A program made the translations under genes and the position numbers. The notes beneath the pieces were generated by a model, which had not been told where the DNA came from, made no database searches, and saw only the letters and a program-made list of their open reading frames with translations. 64,000 nt of DNA, taken from positions 56,817 to 120,816 of the forward strand of contig CAVIAJ010000002.1 of the NCBI GenBank assembly GCA_963640855.1, given 5' to 3'. This document shows positions 25,131 through 34,567 of the stretch, piece by piece. This DNA comes from Methanarcanum sp963640855 (GTDB lineage Archaea; Thermoplasmatota; Thermoplasmata; Methanomassiliicoccales; Methanomethylophilaceae). The first letter of the stretch is position 1, and each line of letters starts with the position of its first letter.

Positions 25131-27050
25131 TTACCTTCTCAGTACGGCTGCGAGAAATCCTATCGAAAGGATAAGCGCTCCGAATGCGATTATCAGACTG
25201 TAATCGTATTCTTCCGTCTGCGAGGCTACTCTGACATAGGTGTCGGAATCGGTAGACGGAGCAGGCGCAGGAGTAGGTGCGGCACTTGACAGTGTTATAC
25301 TGAATTCCGAGTTGTGGTCGGCCGTGAATGTAACATAACCTTCCGCCGAATTGTACACAACATTGCTTACGCCTACGGCAGAGTCGTTACAGAGTACCGT
25401 TGCGGATACGAATCCGCTCTTACAGGGAAGCTTCACATTGAAGTTCTTTATTCCGCCTGTTGTTATTTCGTAGGAACTGTAGCTTTCCTCTGATTTATCG
25501 TCGGTACGGTTGATTGTAATTTTCGTGTCGGCTGCGATTGTTGTGTTCTTGGGGATGGTGATTACATATTCTTCGGTACCTACTTTGCAATCGATATTCA
25601 GATCGCCTGTGGTTTTGATTTCCGTATCGAATTTATATTCGGTTTTGTCGGTGGGAATCGTACCTTCGGTTTTCGGCTTCTCGATTGTGAATTTCCAGCC
25701 GGGGTCGGAGAAGTCTTTTCCGGCGTAATTTTTACCTTCGGCAACGGAGAATGTGAAATTGTATGTTCCGGGTTCGACAGGTGCACCGGATAAGGCACCG
25801 CCGCTTTCTTTGTAATATGTTACCGTTACTTTGCCCATGCCTTCAACGCCGGGGACGGTAGAAATGACAACAGCTTTCTCTGTTTTATCGTATGCAGGGC
25901 TGTTAAAGTCTTCCAATTCGGGTGTGGCTTTTCCTATTTTAAATGTACCTTCGACAGTTGAGAAACCGTAATTGTCTCCTACGGACATGATGACATATTT
26001 GGCATCGCCTGCGTTGATGTTGTTGAAGTAATACACTATATAATCGTCGCTGGTGATATTTTTGCCATCTGCATTGATTGTGATTGTTGCTGTTTTTGCA
26101 GATCCGTCATATGTGAGGTTTTCTGAAGAACAACTTACGGAAATTTTTTCGGTATCGAGCAGTTCGACTGTTTTTATTCCAGAGTATTCTGCAGCATATG
26201 CTCCCTTACGTGTGTCATTGCTGCAGGCAACTCTTCCCCAGTCTCCTTCGTTACCATTCAGAGGAATAACGCCGTAGCTTGTGGTATTTTCGTCGCGAAG
26301 ATCAACAATCAATCCGTTTTTATTGTTTATGCTTTCAACTTGAGGTTCCTTGGTATTTTCTCCGATTTCAATACACCCGTTGTTTGTGAATGTACCGCTG
26401 ATATCCAATACCACATTATTTTCTAATTTGAGGAAACCCTTGTTTGCGAATCCCCCGTAATTACCTACTACGATCATTGTATTCTGTTTAACCAATATGC
26501 TTGCACTTCTATCAAGCGTGCCGTTAATATCAAAAGGAAGCTCATTGCCGTTACTTATGGACACAGTGGTCCCGGGTGCATCGGAACAAATATCTCCTTT
26601 GAGGCTCGCATTATATTGTCCGTGACCAATTGTAACGCCGTTGTCGCCGGCCCTCATACTGCACATGTTAAAACTAACTCCATTGCGGGTAATTTTGCCA
26701 GTGTATACAGTGCCTTTACTAAATGTAATGCCAACATCTTCTAATATCGCAAAATTGGCTCTTTCAATGTTGCCTGACATCACAGTAAAACTTTTGTGAA
26801 CATTTAAGGTATCACTACCACATTCAACAGTTCCGTCAATCCAGAGTATTGCTTCACTGGTGCTTGCATTGATTTTCTCGATTGCTTCCGCCAGTGTCCG
26901 GCACGTTACCTGATCTCCGCCGTCAATTTCAACCGAAATAGTCGCATCATCGGCAGCGGAATCACCGGCATCCGCCGTAATAAACGCAAACGCCGTAACA
27001 GCCAATACCGAAACGGCGAGTGCGGTCAGTAAATATGATTTTTTTTGCAT
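25131..27050 (-). CDS. large cell-surface protein with C-terminal anchor
   Basis: A 639-residue secreted protein: signal peptide (residues 1-33, AFAFITADAGDSAADD), a beta-helix-like region to about residue 300 with repeated short strands (IERANFAILEDV, GKITRNGVS, LDISGTFTNNG), then two bacterial MBG/Ig-like modules of about 85 residues (LTYDGSAKTATI; PAYDKTEKAVVI...PGTYNFTFSV), a Thr/Lys-rich region and a C-terminal helix followed by LRR. The Pro-rich PTPAPAPSTDS linker before the helix is typical of wall-spanning stalks. The domain order resembles bacterial adhesins. It is paralogous to 27425-28309 over the N-terminal half. Confidence 0.8.
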   Translation of the reverse strand: MQKKSYLLTALAVSVLAVTAFAFITADAGDSAADDATISVEIDGGDQVTCRTLAEAIEKINASTSEAILWIDGTVECGSDTLNVHKSFTVMSGNIERANFAILEDVGITFSKGTVYTGKITRNGVSFNMCSMRAGDNGVTIGHGQYNASLKGDICSDAPGTTVSISNGNELPFDINGTLDRSASILVKQNTMIVVGNYGGFANKGFLKLENNVVLDISGTFTNNGCIEIGENTKEPQVESINNKNGLIVDLRDENTTSYGVIPLNGNEGDWGRVACSNDTRKGAYAAEYSGIKTVELLDTEKISVSCSSENLTYDGSAKTATITINADGKNITSDDYIVYYFNNINAGDAKYVIMSVGDNYGFSTVEGTFKIGKATPELEDFNSPAYDKTEKAVVISTVPGVEGMGKVTVTYYKESGGALSGAPVEPGTYNFTFSVAEGKNYAGKDFSDPGWKFTIEKPKTEGTIPTDKTEYKFDTEIKTTGDLNIDCKVGTEEYVITIPKNTTIAADTKITINRTDDKSEESYSSYEITTGGIKNFNVKLPCKSGFVSATVLCNDSAVGVSNVVYNSAEGYVTFTADHNSEFSITLSSAAPTPAPAPSTDSDTYVRVASQTEEYDYSLIIAFGALILSIGFLAAVLRR

Positions 27051-27424
27051 AATAGGACTTGTCCCCTGCTGTCACTCCGAAGGCAACAACACCCCCTTAC
27101 TCAGTTGTAATTTAACTTATATATATGGATGACCGTAAAATCACAATCGTTTTCTCACACATCATTCGGAATTACGGATGGATTCCGAATAAATTCAACA
27201 CTCCGAAAGCACAGATACAGCTATACAGACACGCCGTACACGAAAACATAAGTATGAAAATATCCGCACAAACGGCAACCGAAACAAAATAAAAAAGACG
27301 GAATTTCCGAATATCCGGATATCATAATAATGAGGGAAACCGCCGGATCCCCGTCAAACATATCCGTTTGACGGAAATCCGACTTTAAATCCCTGTGTTT
27401 TGAAGTTTATCAAATCAACCGATT
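27051..27424. other. gene-free stretch between the two surface-protein genes
   Basis: A TTATATATATGG TATA-type sequence near 27116-27127 serves the 25131-27050 gene. A hairpin at 27351-27374 (CCGTCAAAC, 6-nt loop, GTTTGACGG) lies after the upstream gene's stop and probably terminates it. Nothing else is apparent. Confidence 0.6.
27351..27374 (-). terminator. hairpin after truncated surface-protein gene
   Basis: CCGTCAAAC and GTTTGACGG pair perfectly (9 bp, 6-nt loop), 51 nt beyond the stop of the 27425-28309 gene. Confidence 0.6.
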
Positions 27425-28309
27425 TTACATTTTGTAATCGACGAGGGTTGCGTTGTATTTCTCTTCCTTGTACACGGTCGTGTCGCTGCCGGTCTTGACA
27501 GCAACTTTGCCGCCGGTGAAGGGGAGGGGGTCCGAATTTGCATTCGAACGTTCGTCGACAATCAGGTTGTTGTTCTCAATCGAATACTCCGTCGAATAGT
27601 TCTTCGAATTTTCTTTCATTATGATAGTTCCGTAGTTGACAACACCGGAACCGATCTGAACCGTACCTGTGATTTCGATTGTACCTTTGTTGCTGAGATT
27701 ATCAAGCACAATGTCTTTGCAGTATCTCTCATATGTATCTACAACAACGGTTGCATTCTCTTCGATTGTACCCCTGATGATAGTGGGATAGTCTCTGACT
27801 ATGGTGATTGTCTTTCCGTCGGCTGTTGCGGAACTGATATTGCCGGCGATTACAGTGGACTTTTCGTCCGGAGAATCCATCGTAATGCTGCCGTTATTGG
27901 AAGTCATCCCCGATATTGTTAGTCCGGGCTTGATTTTGCCTGAAAACACAACACCTTCTTTGAGTGTAATCTTGGAATGGCTTAACAGGATGTTGGCATC
28001 GATTGTACCCCCGGTCACGGTAAAACTGGCGTCTGCCCACATACTGATATCACTGGGACACTTGGCGGTTCCGTCGATTTTCATTTCGATCTCTTTGCCT
28101 TTGTTGTCGTTAATCAATTTCATTGCATCGGACAGTGATGAAAAGACACTGACCTTCGTCTCGCTGTTGCTGTTGGTAATCGAGACACAGATGTTGTTCT
28201 CATCGGAAGCATTTGTATCATTGTCGTCTACCGAAACGATTGCAAATGCGGCAACAGCCAAAGCCACAACTGCCAGTGCTGTCACAACTGCCCACGTTGT
28301 ATTCTGCAT
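27425..28309 (-). CDS. secreted protein, N-terminal-half paralogue of the large surface protein
   Basis: A 294-residue secreted protein with a signal peptide (AVVTALAVVALAVAAFAIVS) and an Asp/Asn-rich mature start. Its beta-helix-like region aligns with residues 40-300 of the downstream surface protein (for example ISGMTSNNGSITM, GTIEENATVVV, LSNKGTIEITGTV). It stops where the paralogue begins its Ig-like modules, so it lacks the stalk and the C-terminal anchor and should be released or held by another protein. The gene may be a truncated duplicate; it is preceded by a remnant of a surface-protein 3' end. Confidence 0.75.
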   Translation of the reverse strand: MQNTTWAVVTALAVVALAVAAFAIVSVDDNDTNASDENNICVSITNSNSETKVSVFSSLSDAMKLINDNKGKEIEMKIDGTAKCPSDISMWADASFTVTGGTIDANILLSHSKITLKEGVVFSGKIKPGLTISGMTSNNGSITMDSPDEKSTVIAGNISSATADGKTITIVRDYPTIIRGTIEENATVVVDTYERYCKDIVLDNLSNKGTIEITGTVQIGSGVVNYGTIIMKENSKNYSTEYSIENNNLIVDERSNANSDPLPFTGGKVAVKTGSDTTVYKEEKYNATLVDYKM

Positions 28310-28676
28310 TTATATCGCCTCCATTGTATTCCGCATTCCCATCCTAAAGGGGCTGCAGCATACAATTGTCCGGGACGATTTTCGGATTGTATTTATTATT
28401 GACCGTCTAAATTCGGAATAATTTTGCAGTAATCATTTACATTTGCGGAAAAATTCAAACCGCATCTGCGGAGGATTTTCCGTTATGTTGTTATGCATTC
28501 GGTCAGAAGATAAAGAGCCGGAACAGAGGATGACAAATCTCTGTTCCCGGAGAGTTTTTTCAAGACAATCTTACTTTCTCAGCACAGCCGCAGTGATAGG
28601 CAATCATAAACGCCGTTCTCTTCACGCTCTCCTTTTCTCAACTATAATAACGGATGACAGACATTCACATGAACAT
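28310..28676. other. gene-free stretch with a surface-gene 3' remnant
   Basis: The stretch carries the promoter of the 27425-28309 gene (AT-rich 28385-28400), the remnant described at 28520-28610, and the TTATAATAAC-type TATA sequence near 28640 before trkH. No intact gene. Confidence 0.55.
28520..28610 (-). pseudogene. remnant of the 3' end of a surface-protein gene
   Basis: On the minus strand the tail codes for ITAAVLRK-stop, matching the FLAAVLRR-stop end of the 25131-27050 gene, with a TGA upstream that breaks the frame. It is followed by the same terminator type (GGAACAGAG, loop, CTCTGTTCC at 28520-28547). It is what is left of a third copy, or of the lost 3' half of the neighbouring truncated gene after rearrangement. 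Confidence 0.55.
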
Positions 28677-30314
28677 ATGATGGGCATAAACCGGTTTGTC
28701 AGCCGTCCGTCCGGGAAAATCGAGAGCAGATCGCTGCACGTTTTGGGCATTATCCTGATGTTTACGTCGATTCTGATGATACCTGCGTTGGCTGTCGCCG
28801 TATGGCAGGGTGAGTCGGTACTCCCGTTCGTTATCCCCGTCATTCCGTGTTTCATCATCTCGGCTTTTTTAATGTATGTTTTCAAAAATCCGAAGGTAAT
28901 GCGTCCCGCAGACGGTATCGTTATGATTATTACACTATGGGCGGGACTGTTCGTTGTAGGTACCGTTCCGTATCTCATTCACGGACTGTCGCCGATTGAC
29001 GCATTCTTCGAATCCGTCAGCGGATTCACCACCGCAGGTGCGACGATAATCTCCGACGTGGAATCGATGCCGGAGAGTATGCTGTTATGGAGAGCTTCCA
29101 CCCAATGGGTCGGAGGTATAATCATCGTCATCATGTTCATGTTTGTTATTCCCATGGTTGTCTCCGGCGGACGCAGTCTTCTTCAGAATGAAATGTCAGG
29201 TTCGGGTTCAGGGAATCTGTACCTTAAGATGGGAAGCGCAGCGAAACAGTATGTATTCGTTTATGTCATACTGACACTGATATTCTTCGTAATTCTGATG
29301 GTGCTCGGTCTGTCGTGGCTGGAAGCATCCACAATCTCAATGTGCGCCATATGTACGGGCGGATTTATGGTTACAAACGACAGCTTCGCTTCGTACGGAA
29401 TAGGGGTTAAGGTTGCCGTGTTGATCTTTATGATAATCAGTGCAACCAACTTCTATCTGCAGTACAAACTGATTATGAAACGTGACATCAAAGCCGTCCG
29501 TAAGAACGAAGAATTACGTTTTATGCTGCTGTTCACCGCAGGTGTCAGCATTCTTGTTCTCGCAGCTATGTTCATGAGCGGAAGCGGTACGGATGATATC
29601 CCGAATTCAATCGTAAACGTAGTGTTCTCGGTGGTCGCAATGGTTACGACCACAGGTTTCACCACAGTGGATTACACAACGAGTTGGCCGTTCATAGGGA
29701 TGTCGCTGTTACTTGTGGTCATGTTCATCGGAGGTTCCACGGGATCCACTGCGGGGGGTATCAAGATTTCAAGAGCGATAATTGTCTTCAAATCGATGCT
29801 CAATGAAATCAGACAGACCGTACACCCCAACGCCGTTTACAGTGTGAAACTCGACGGAAAAGGTGTCGACGAATCATTAGTCCGCAGTTCAACCGTAGTC
29901 GTTCTGATGTTTATGATCACCGTGTTCGTGGGAACAATGGTTCTCGACATGGAAATGCGCATGGATGAGGCATTATTCGCTTCATGTGCGTTGGTTTCCG
30001 GTACGGGTCCCGGCATGGGAGTGCTGTTCGGAAACTATTCCGTTATGTCGGCGGGAATGAAACTCTTCGCATGTATTCTGATGATCCTGGGACGTGTCGA
30101 AATCGTTACTATTTTGGTAATCTTCACGAAAGGATTCTGGAAGGAACTTCTGGGAATCAGGGGGATGAACGATGTGAAAGAGAAAATCATCGGTATTCCC
30201 GGTTCCGCTGTATCCGCAATCCGTAAAAAGAAGCAGTCTCCGGAAGAAAACGATACAGAATCAGACGATATTCAATCTGATGTTCCCTCAGATACCTCAG
30301 CCGGACAGCAGTAG
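28677..30314 (+). CDS. trkH: TrkH-type potassium uptake protein
   Basis: A 545-residue membrane protein with the K+ channel-like repeats of the TrkH/KtrB superfamily: P-loop/filter-like segments SGFTTAGA, CTGGFM, TTTGFTT and SGTGPGMG, and multiple helices. TrkA/KtrA regulators are not adjacent. The start at 28677 leads straight into the first basic segment and helix; the longer frame from 28443 crosses the surface-gene remnant and is not plausible. The C-terminus carries an acidic tail (about 25 residues). The stop is TAG. Confidence 0.9.
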   Translation: MMGINRFVSRPSGKIESRSLHVLGIILMFTSILMIPALAVAVWQGESVLPFVIPVIPCFIISAFLMYVFKNPKVMRPADGIVMIITLWAGLFVVGTVPYLIHGLSPIDAFFESVSGFTTAGATIISDVESMPESMLLWRASTQWVGGIIIVIMFMFVIPMVVSGGRSLLQNEMSGSGSGNLYLKMGSAAKQYVFVYVILTLIFFVILMVLGLSWLEASTISMCAICTGGFMVTNDSFASYGIGVKVAVLIFMIISATNFYLQYKLIMKRDIKAVRKNEELRFMLLFTAGVSILVLAAMFMSGSGTDDIPNSIVNVVFSVVAMVTTTGFTTVDYTTSWPFIGMSLLLVVMFIGGSTGSTAGGIKISRAIIVFKSMLNEIRQTVHPNAVYSVKLDGKGVDESLVRSSTVVVLMFMITVFVGTMVLDMEMRMDEALFASCALVSGTGPGMGVLFGNYSVMSAGMKLFACILMILGRVEIVTILVIFTKGFWKELLGIRGMNDVKEKIIGIPGSAVSAIRKKKQSPEENDTESDDIQSDVPSDTSAGQQ

Positions 30315-30372
30315 TCCCACGCGCACGCATTATATACTGTTTCGGGGATAGCACATAGGCAGGTGTTTCGAG

Positions 30373-31614
30373 ATGAAGGTAGATGTCAAATACGGAAAAG
30401 ACGGAGTACAGTCCGTCGAGATTCCCGATAAGAACATGATCGGTATCTTCTGTCCGAAGGATGTTGAATGTGGCGCCCCGGATAAGATAATTAACGAATC
30501 GATCGACAACCCTATCGGCTACGATTCATTGGATGATTTCCTCGGGGGCGGAGAGGATATCGTGTTCATTGTCAACGACGGTACAAGACCCACCCCTACG
30601 GCGAAGGTATTGGATGCGCTTTCGAAGAGAATGGACCTCAGAAAAGCAAGATATCTTATCGCCACCGGCAACCACAGGGATATGACTCAGGAAGAGTACG
30701 ATTTCGTATTCGGCAGCCACTACCAGGAACTTAAAGACAGGATTATCTCGCACAACGCAAAGAAATCCGAATGCGTTTATCTCGGAGATTCGAAGAACGG
30801 AACTCCCATGGAAGTCAACAAAATCGCCGTGGATTCCGACAGATTGGTCATAATCACAAGCGTGGAACCCCACTACTTCGCAGGATACACCGGAGGAAGG
30901 AAATCGTTCCTTCCCGGAGTCGCTTCGTTCAGAACAATCGAAGCGAACCACAGGCTTGCGATGAAACCCGAAGCACAGGCACTGGCTCTGGAAGGAAACC
31001 CTGTACACGAAGACATGATCGATGCTCTGGAACAGGTCAAAGGAAAGAAAATCTTCTCGATTCAGATCGTAATGGACAGGCATCATGATATCTACAAATG
31101 CGCATCCGGAGACTTATTCAAAGCATTCGACAGAGCCGTCGGATGGGCGGAGGAAGTATTCTGTGTTCCCATTCCCGAAAAAGCGGATCTTGTAATCTCC
31201 GTGGCACCTTACCCCATGGATGTAGATCTTTACCAATCCCAGAAAGCCCTCGACAACGGAAAATGGGCTCTGAAAGAAGGCGGAAAGATCGTAATGGTAT
31301 CCAAATGCAGGGAAGGAATCGGTCACGAAACATTCCTTCAGCAGCTGTCTTCATCCAAAGACCCGAAGGTTGTTCTTGAAAACCTTTACAAAGAATACAA
31401 ACTCGGATATCACAAAGCCGCCAAAATGGCGGAAATCGCTACATGGGCGGATATCTGGGCGGTTACCGATTTGGATGACGGTTTGCTGAAAAACGCAAAC
31501 ATTACTCCCTTCAGGACTGTCGGAGACGCGGTTAAGAAGGCATTGGAAGAAAAACCAGACGCAAAAGTCATAATACTTATGGACGGTAGCGTCACAATAC
31601 CGATGGTGAACTGA
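30373..31614 (+). CDS. larA: LarA-family nickel-pincer racemase
   Basis: A 413-residue LarA homologue. The four active-site residues known from Lactobacillus plantarum LarA (H108, H174, K184, H200) map to H101 (ATGNH), H167 (SVEPHYF), K177 (GGRKSFLPG) and H193 (ANHR) with a constant offset of seven, so the NPN-nickel pincer site and catalytic histidines are intact. The family includes lactate racemase and epimerases of other 2-hydroxy acids; the substrate here is open. The NPN-making larB/C/E genes are not in the window. A TATA box (ATTATATACT) lies about 35 bp upstream. An iron-sulfur oxidoreductase follows after 1 nt. Confidence 0.9.
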   Translation: MKVDVKYGKDGVQSVEIPDKNMIGIFCPKDVECGAPDKIINESIDNPIGYDSLDDFLGGGEDIVFIVNDGTRPTPTAKVLDALSKRMDLRKARYLIATGNHRDMTQEEYDFVFGSHYQELKDRIISHNAKKSECVYLGDSKNGTPMEVNKIAVDSDRLVIITSVEPHYFAGYTGGRKSFLPGVASFRTIEANHRLAMKPEAQALALEGNPVHEDMIDALEQVKGKKIFSIQIVMDRHHDIYKCASGDLFKAFDRAVGWAEEVFCVPIPEKADLVISVAPYPMDVDLYQSQKALDNGKWALKEGGKIVMVSKCREGIGHETFLQQLSSSKDPKVVLENLYKEYKLGYHKAAKMAEIATWADIWAVTDLDDGLLKNANITPFRTVGDAVKKALEEKPDAKVIILMDGSVTIPMVN

Positions 31615-31615
31615 G

Positions 31616-32713
31616 ATGACATTCGAAACAGACAGATTGGAAGAAGTCAGGAACGCAGTCAACGTCTGTACGATGTGCGGGTTCTGCAAGAGCGTATGCC
31701 CCTCGTTCAAGGCGATCGGCTGGGATTCCGCACTGTCCAGAGGACGTATCGTACTCACATACGGACTTCTGAACGGAGAAATCGAACCGGACGATTCGAT
31801 TGTTGAAAATATGTACACATGTACCACATGCGCGGACTGTGTCCGCAGGTGTCCTTCCAAGGTTAAAGTAGTGGACATTATCGAACTGTGCAGAGCGGAC
31901 CTTGTGAAAAACGGACACATGCTCCCGAAGCACAAAGCGATGTGCGATAACATCCTCAAATACAATAACCCGTACGGAGAGGAAAAATCGGTTGTCGAGA
32001 CTCTCGGAAAGAAACCCAGGAAAGCGGAAATCGGTTACTTCGCAGGCTGTACGGCAACATACAGATCCAAAGAGACTTCACGTGCAACGATGTCAATTCT
32101 TGACAAAATCGGAGCGGACTACACCACAGTCGACGAAATCTGCTGCGGTTCCGTTCTGCAGAGAGTCGGATGGGGCATCGAAGACGTTAAGAAATACATG
32201 CAGAAGAACGTCGATGCTATCAAAGCAATGGGAATCAAGACACTGGTTCTTTCGTGCGCAGGATGTTACAGGATGTTCAAGGAAGAGTATCCGAAATACG
32301 TCGACGTACCGTTCAAAGTACAGCATATGACGGAATTCCTTGCGGAACAGGATCTTAAGCTCAGGCCTATGGAAGGTGTCGTAACATACCACGATCCCTG
32401 TCACCTGGGAAGACATGCAAGCGTTTACGATGCACCGAGAAAAGTCATTTCGATGATTCCCGGTATCGAATTCAAAGAGATGGCCTTCAACAAATCCACA
32501 AGTCACTGCTGCGGCGGAGGCGGAGGAGTACGTTCCGCTTACCCCGAGGAATCTAAGAGGATTGCTTCGACAAGGATCGATGAGGCAGCGGATATCGGTG
32601 CAAAGACAATCATCACCGCATGTCCGTTCTGTGTCAGCAACCTGACATTCGGTTCCGAAGGCAAGGACATCAAAGTCGTCGATCTGATGGAAATTATCGA
32701 TAAACTCTTATGA
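31616..32713 (+). CDS. HdrD/GlpC-like iron-sulfur oxidoreductase with CCG domains
   Basis: A 365-residue protein with two N-terminal [4Fe-4S] motifs (CTMCGFCKSVCP and CTTCADCVRRCP, within residues 20-85) and two CCG-type cysteine domains (LSCAGCYRM near residue 215; HCCGGGGGV near residue 300 and CPFC near 340). This is the HdrD / GlcF / LldE layout. HdrD proper reduces CoM-S-S-CoB; the genomic link with larA rather than hdrE suggests a hydroxy-acid electron-transfer subunit, though I cannot decide. It is co-transcribed with larA and overlaps folP by ATGA. Confidence 0.85.
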   Translation: MTFETDRLEEVRNAVNVCTMCGFCKSVCPSFKAIGWDSALSRGRIVLTYGLLNGEIEPDDSIVENMYTCTTCADCVRRCPSKVKVVDIIELCRADLVKNGHMLPKHKAMCDNILKYNNPYGEEKSVVETLGKKPRKAEIGYFAGCTATYRSKETSRATMSILDKIGADYTTVDEICCGSVLQRVGWGIEDVKKYMQKNVDAIKAMGIKTLVLSCAGCYRMFKEEYPKYVDVPFKVQHMTEFLAEQDLKLRPMEGVVTYHDPCHLGRHASVYDAPRKVISMIPGIEFKEMAFNKSTSHCCGGGGGVRSAYPEESKRIASTRIDEAADIGAKTIITACPFCVSNLTFGSEGKDIKVVDLMEIIDKLL

Positions 32714-33456
32714 CGAAGATAATGGGTATCCTCAACATGACTCCCGATTCCTTCTCGGACGGAGGGAAGCATGAGGATGACGCATTGGAGTTCGCATACG
32801 GCATGATTGATGCCGGTGCGGACATCGTCGACATAGGGGGTGAATCTACGCGCCCCGGCGCCGTTTCGGTGCCGGCGGACGCCGAGATTCGGAGAATCAT
32901 TCAGATTGTGAAAGATCTTTCTTCCACATCGGATGTTGAGATTTCAGTTGACACTATGAAGACCGAAGTCGCCGCAAAGGCATTGGATGCCGGTGCGAAC
33001 ATAATCAACGATGTGAACGGACTCCGTTCCGAAGGAATGGCGGAACTGATAGCATCCGTTGGTGTTCCTGTTGTGATAATGCATATGAACGGAACGCCTT
33101 CGACAATGCAGTACAATCCTATGGGGATCGGGCGTAATCAGGAAATAATTTCTTTTCTGAAAGAAAGGGCGGATTATGCATTAAACTGCGGAATCAAAGA
33201 CATCATTCTCGATCCCGGGATAGGTTTCGGAAAAACTTCCGAACTGAATATGCACATTATAGACAACGTATCAGAATATTCCCTCGGATATCCTGTGTTA
33301 ATAGGGGCGTCGAGGAAGAGATTTCTGAAAGAATATTACAAAGATATCGATGCAGACGAAGCCACGGCAGATGTATCATTACGTGCGGTGAAATCCGGCG
33401 CGGATATAGTAAGAGTGCACAATGTGCCGATGATGTCGAAAGCACTTCAGAGATAA
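32710..33456 (+). CDS. folP: dihydropteroate synthase
   Basis: A 248-residue TIM-barrel DHPS: MGILNMTPDSFSDGG at residues 5-19, DIGGESTRPGA, the NDVNGL strand, MHMNGTP and LDPGIGFGK, ending with GADIVRVHNV. All pterin/pABA loop residues expected of a functional enzyme are present. In archaea DHPS can serve folate or methanopterin-type pathways. Its ATG overlaps the stop of the HdrD-like gene, so it belongs to the larA operon. It overlaps the convergent DUF2116 gene by 10 bp. Confidence 0.95.
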   Translation: MTKIMGILNMTPDSFSDGGKHEDDALEFAYGMIDAGADIVDIGGESTRPGAVSVPADAEIRRIIQIVKDLSSTSDVEISVDTMKTEVAAKALDAGANIINDVNGLRSEGMAELIASVGVPVVIMHMNGTPSTMQYNPMGIGRNQEIISFLKERADYALNCGIKDIILDPGIGFGKTSELNMHIIDNVSEYSLGYPVLIGASRKRFLKEYYKDIDADEATADVSLRAVKSGADIVRVHNVPMMSKALQR

Positions 33457-33650
33457 GCTCTCACCATGATTCCGACAAGAAGAATCGCAACCAGTGACGC
33501 ACCGATGAGGATGTAGAATCTGCGGTCTTTCCTCTTCTCGGCTTTTTCGGATTCGATGAAGAGTTCTCTGCAGTGTTCGTCGCAGTATTCTTCTCCGACC
33601 GGGACGGGGTCTCCGCAGTATTTGCAGTGTTCATGCTCAGGAAGCAACAT
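33447..33650 (-). CDS. zinc-ribbon membrane protein, DUF2116 type
   Basis: A 67-residue protein: C-x2-C near residues 9-12 (HCKYCGDP) and C-x3-C (YCDEHC) form a zinc ribbon, followed by a basic region (KAEKRKDRR) and one C-terminal membrane helix of about 20 residues. This is the layout of archaeal DUF2116 proteins. Function unknown. It overlaps folP tail to tail. Confidence 0.78.
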   Translation of the reverse strand: MLLPEHEHCKYCGDPVPVGEEYCDEHCRELFIESEKAEKRKDRRFYILIGASLVAILLVGIMVRAYL

Positions 33651-33690
33651 CGTTTGAGAGAATGACTGTATGATATTTATCGTGTACGTC

Positions 33691-33721
33691 GGAACAGGGG
33701 CCGATTTACGGCCCCCGTTCC
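33691..33721 (-). terminator. hairpin after MBL-like gene
   Basis: A 7-bp GC stem (GGGGCCG/CGGCCCC) extended by GGAAC/GTTCC around a mismatch, just beyond the stop at 33725. Confidence 0.6.
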
Positions 33722-33724
33722 CGT

Positions 33725-34528
33725 TTACTGTTTCGCGGGGAAGAAGAATCCCGCAGTCATTCCGAGGTAGTTTGCACCGCTGTATTTCGGATACTTACCG
33801 TTCACTTTCTCCGTGAATTCATCCGCCGAGGAGCATTTTGAAGCAATCTGTTTCAGATCTTCGATGTATGCGATCTTTGTGCGTACATCATCCGCTGTCT
33901 CGGGGACATAGTGTGAGGAAAGGAAGAGTTCGTAACCTCCGTCGAGATATTTTTTCAGATTTGCGATGATTGCATCCGCATGTCCGGGACCTGCGACGAT
34001 TGAGTGGCAATCATGACCCAGCATGTGCATGTAGACTGTCTTGACCGAAGGTATCGCAACTTCGAATGCATCCGAGTCGGGAAGGATTTCCATCTCGATT
34101 CCCGCAAGAGTGAATTTTCCTCCTGTGATTCTCTCGCCTTTGCTGACTGTGGATGCATCGAAACTCTCTCCGAAGATGCCGTTGAAATTCTTAATCAGTC
34201 CTGCGCCTCCGCCGGTTGTGTTGTAGACTTCTGCGGATTCGGTGAGATAGGATTTCACATCGGGAAGGAATGTCTTTCCGGCTGCGTGGTATGAAACCAG
34301 TTTTCCGACTGCTTCGATCTTCTCGTCTTTAAGGTACTGGGTCAGTTCTTCGATGCTGTTTTTAAAGCAGGGAAGTTCAATCACAACCGCTTTTCCGTTC
34401 TTCACGAGCATGATGACCTGGTCGTCGATTGCATCCTTCGTGTTGTATGATTTTACCTCAACATCTCCGAAAGAGTATGTTGTCATGGTTCCGTGCTCAA
34501 GATCTTTCCTTGTTACTTCTGCGTTCAT
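33725..34528 (-). CDS. metallo-beta-lactamase-fold protein with eroded metal site
   Basis: A 267-residue protein that follows the MBL-fold order but lacks the HxHxDH motif: the expected segment is VSYHAAGKTF, with one His only; a later GHDCHS and SSHYVPE may hold remaining ligands. It could be a one-metal or non-catalytic member. I start it at 34528, where GGAG lies eight bases upstream; 34534 would be two bases from the same site. It is divergent from the Rrf2 regulator across two palindromes and is the probable target of that regulator. Substrate unknown. Confidence 0.65.
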   Translation of the reverse strand: MNAEVTRKDLEHGTMTTYSFGDVEVKSYNTKDAIDDQVIMLVKNGKAVVIELPCFKNSIEELTQYLKDEKIEAVGKLVSYHAAGKTFLPDVKSYLTESAEVYNTTGGGAGLIKNFNGIFGESFDASTVSKGERITGGKFTLAGIEMEILPDSDAFEVAIPSVKTVYMHMLGHDCHSIVAGPGHADAIIANLKKYLDGGYELFLSSHYVPETADDVRTKIAYIEDLKQIASKCSSADEFTEKVNGKYPKYSGANYLGMTAGFFFPAKQ

Positions 34529-34567
34529 TTTCATTTCTCCTTGGGAATCCTGTTTTCTTTTCCCGTT

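Noticed and set aside
31616..32713. True HdrD of heterodisulfide reductase
   Set aside because: No hdrE and linked to larA/folP; the CCG architecture is shared with other oxidoreductases, so I did not assign hdrD.
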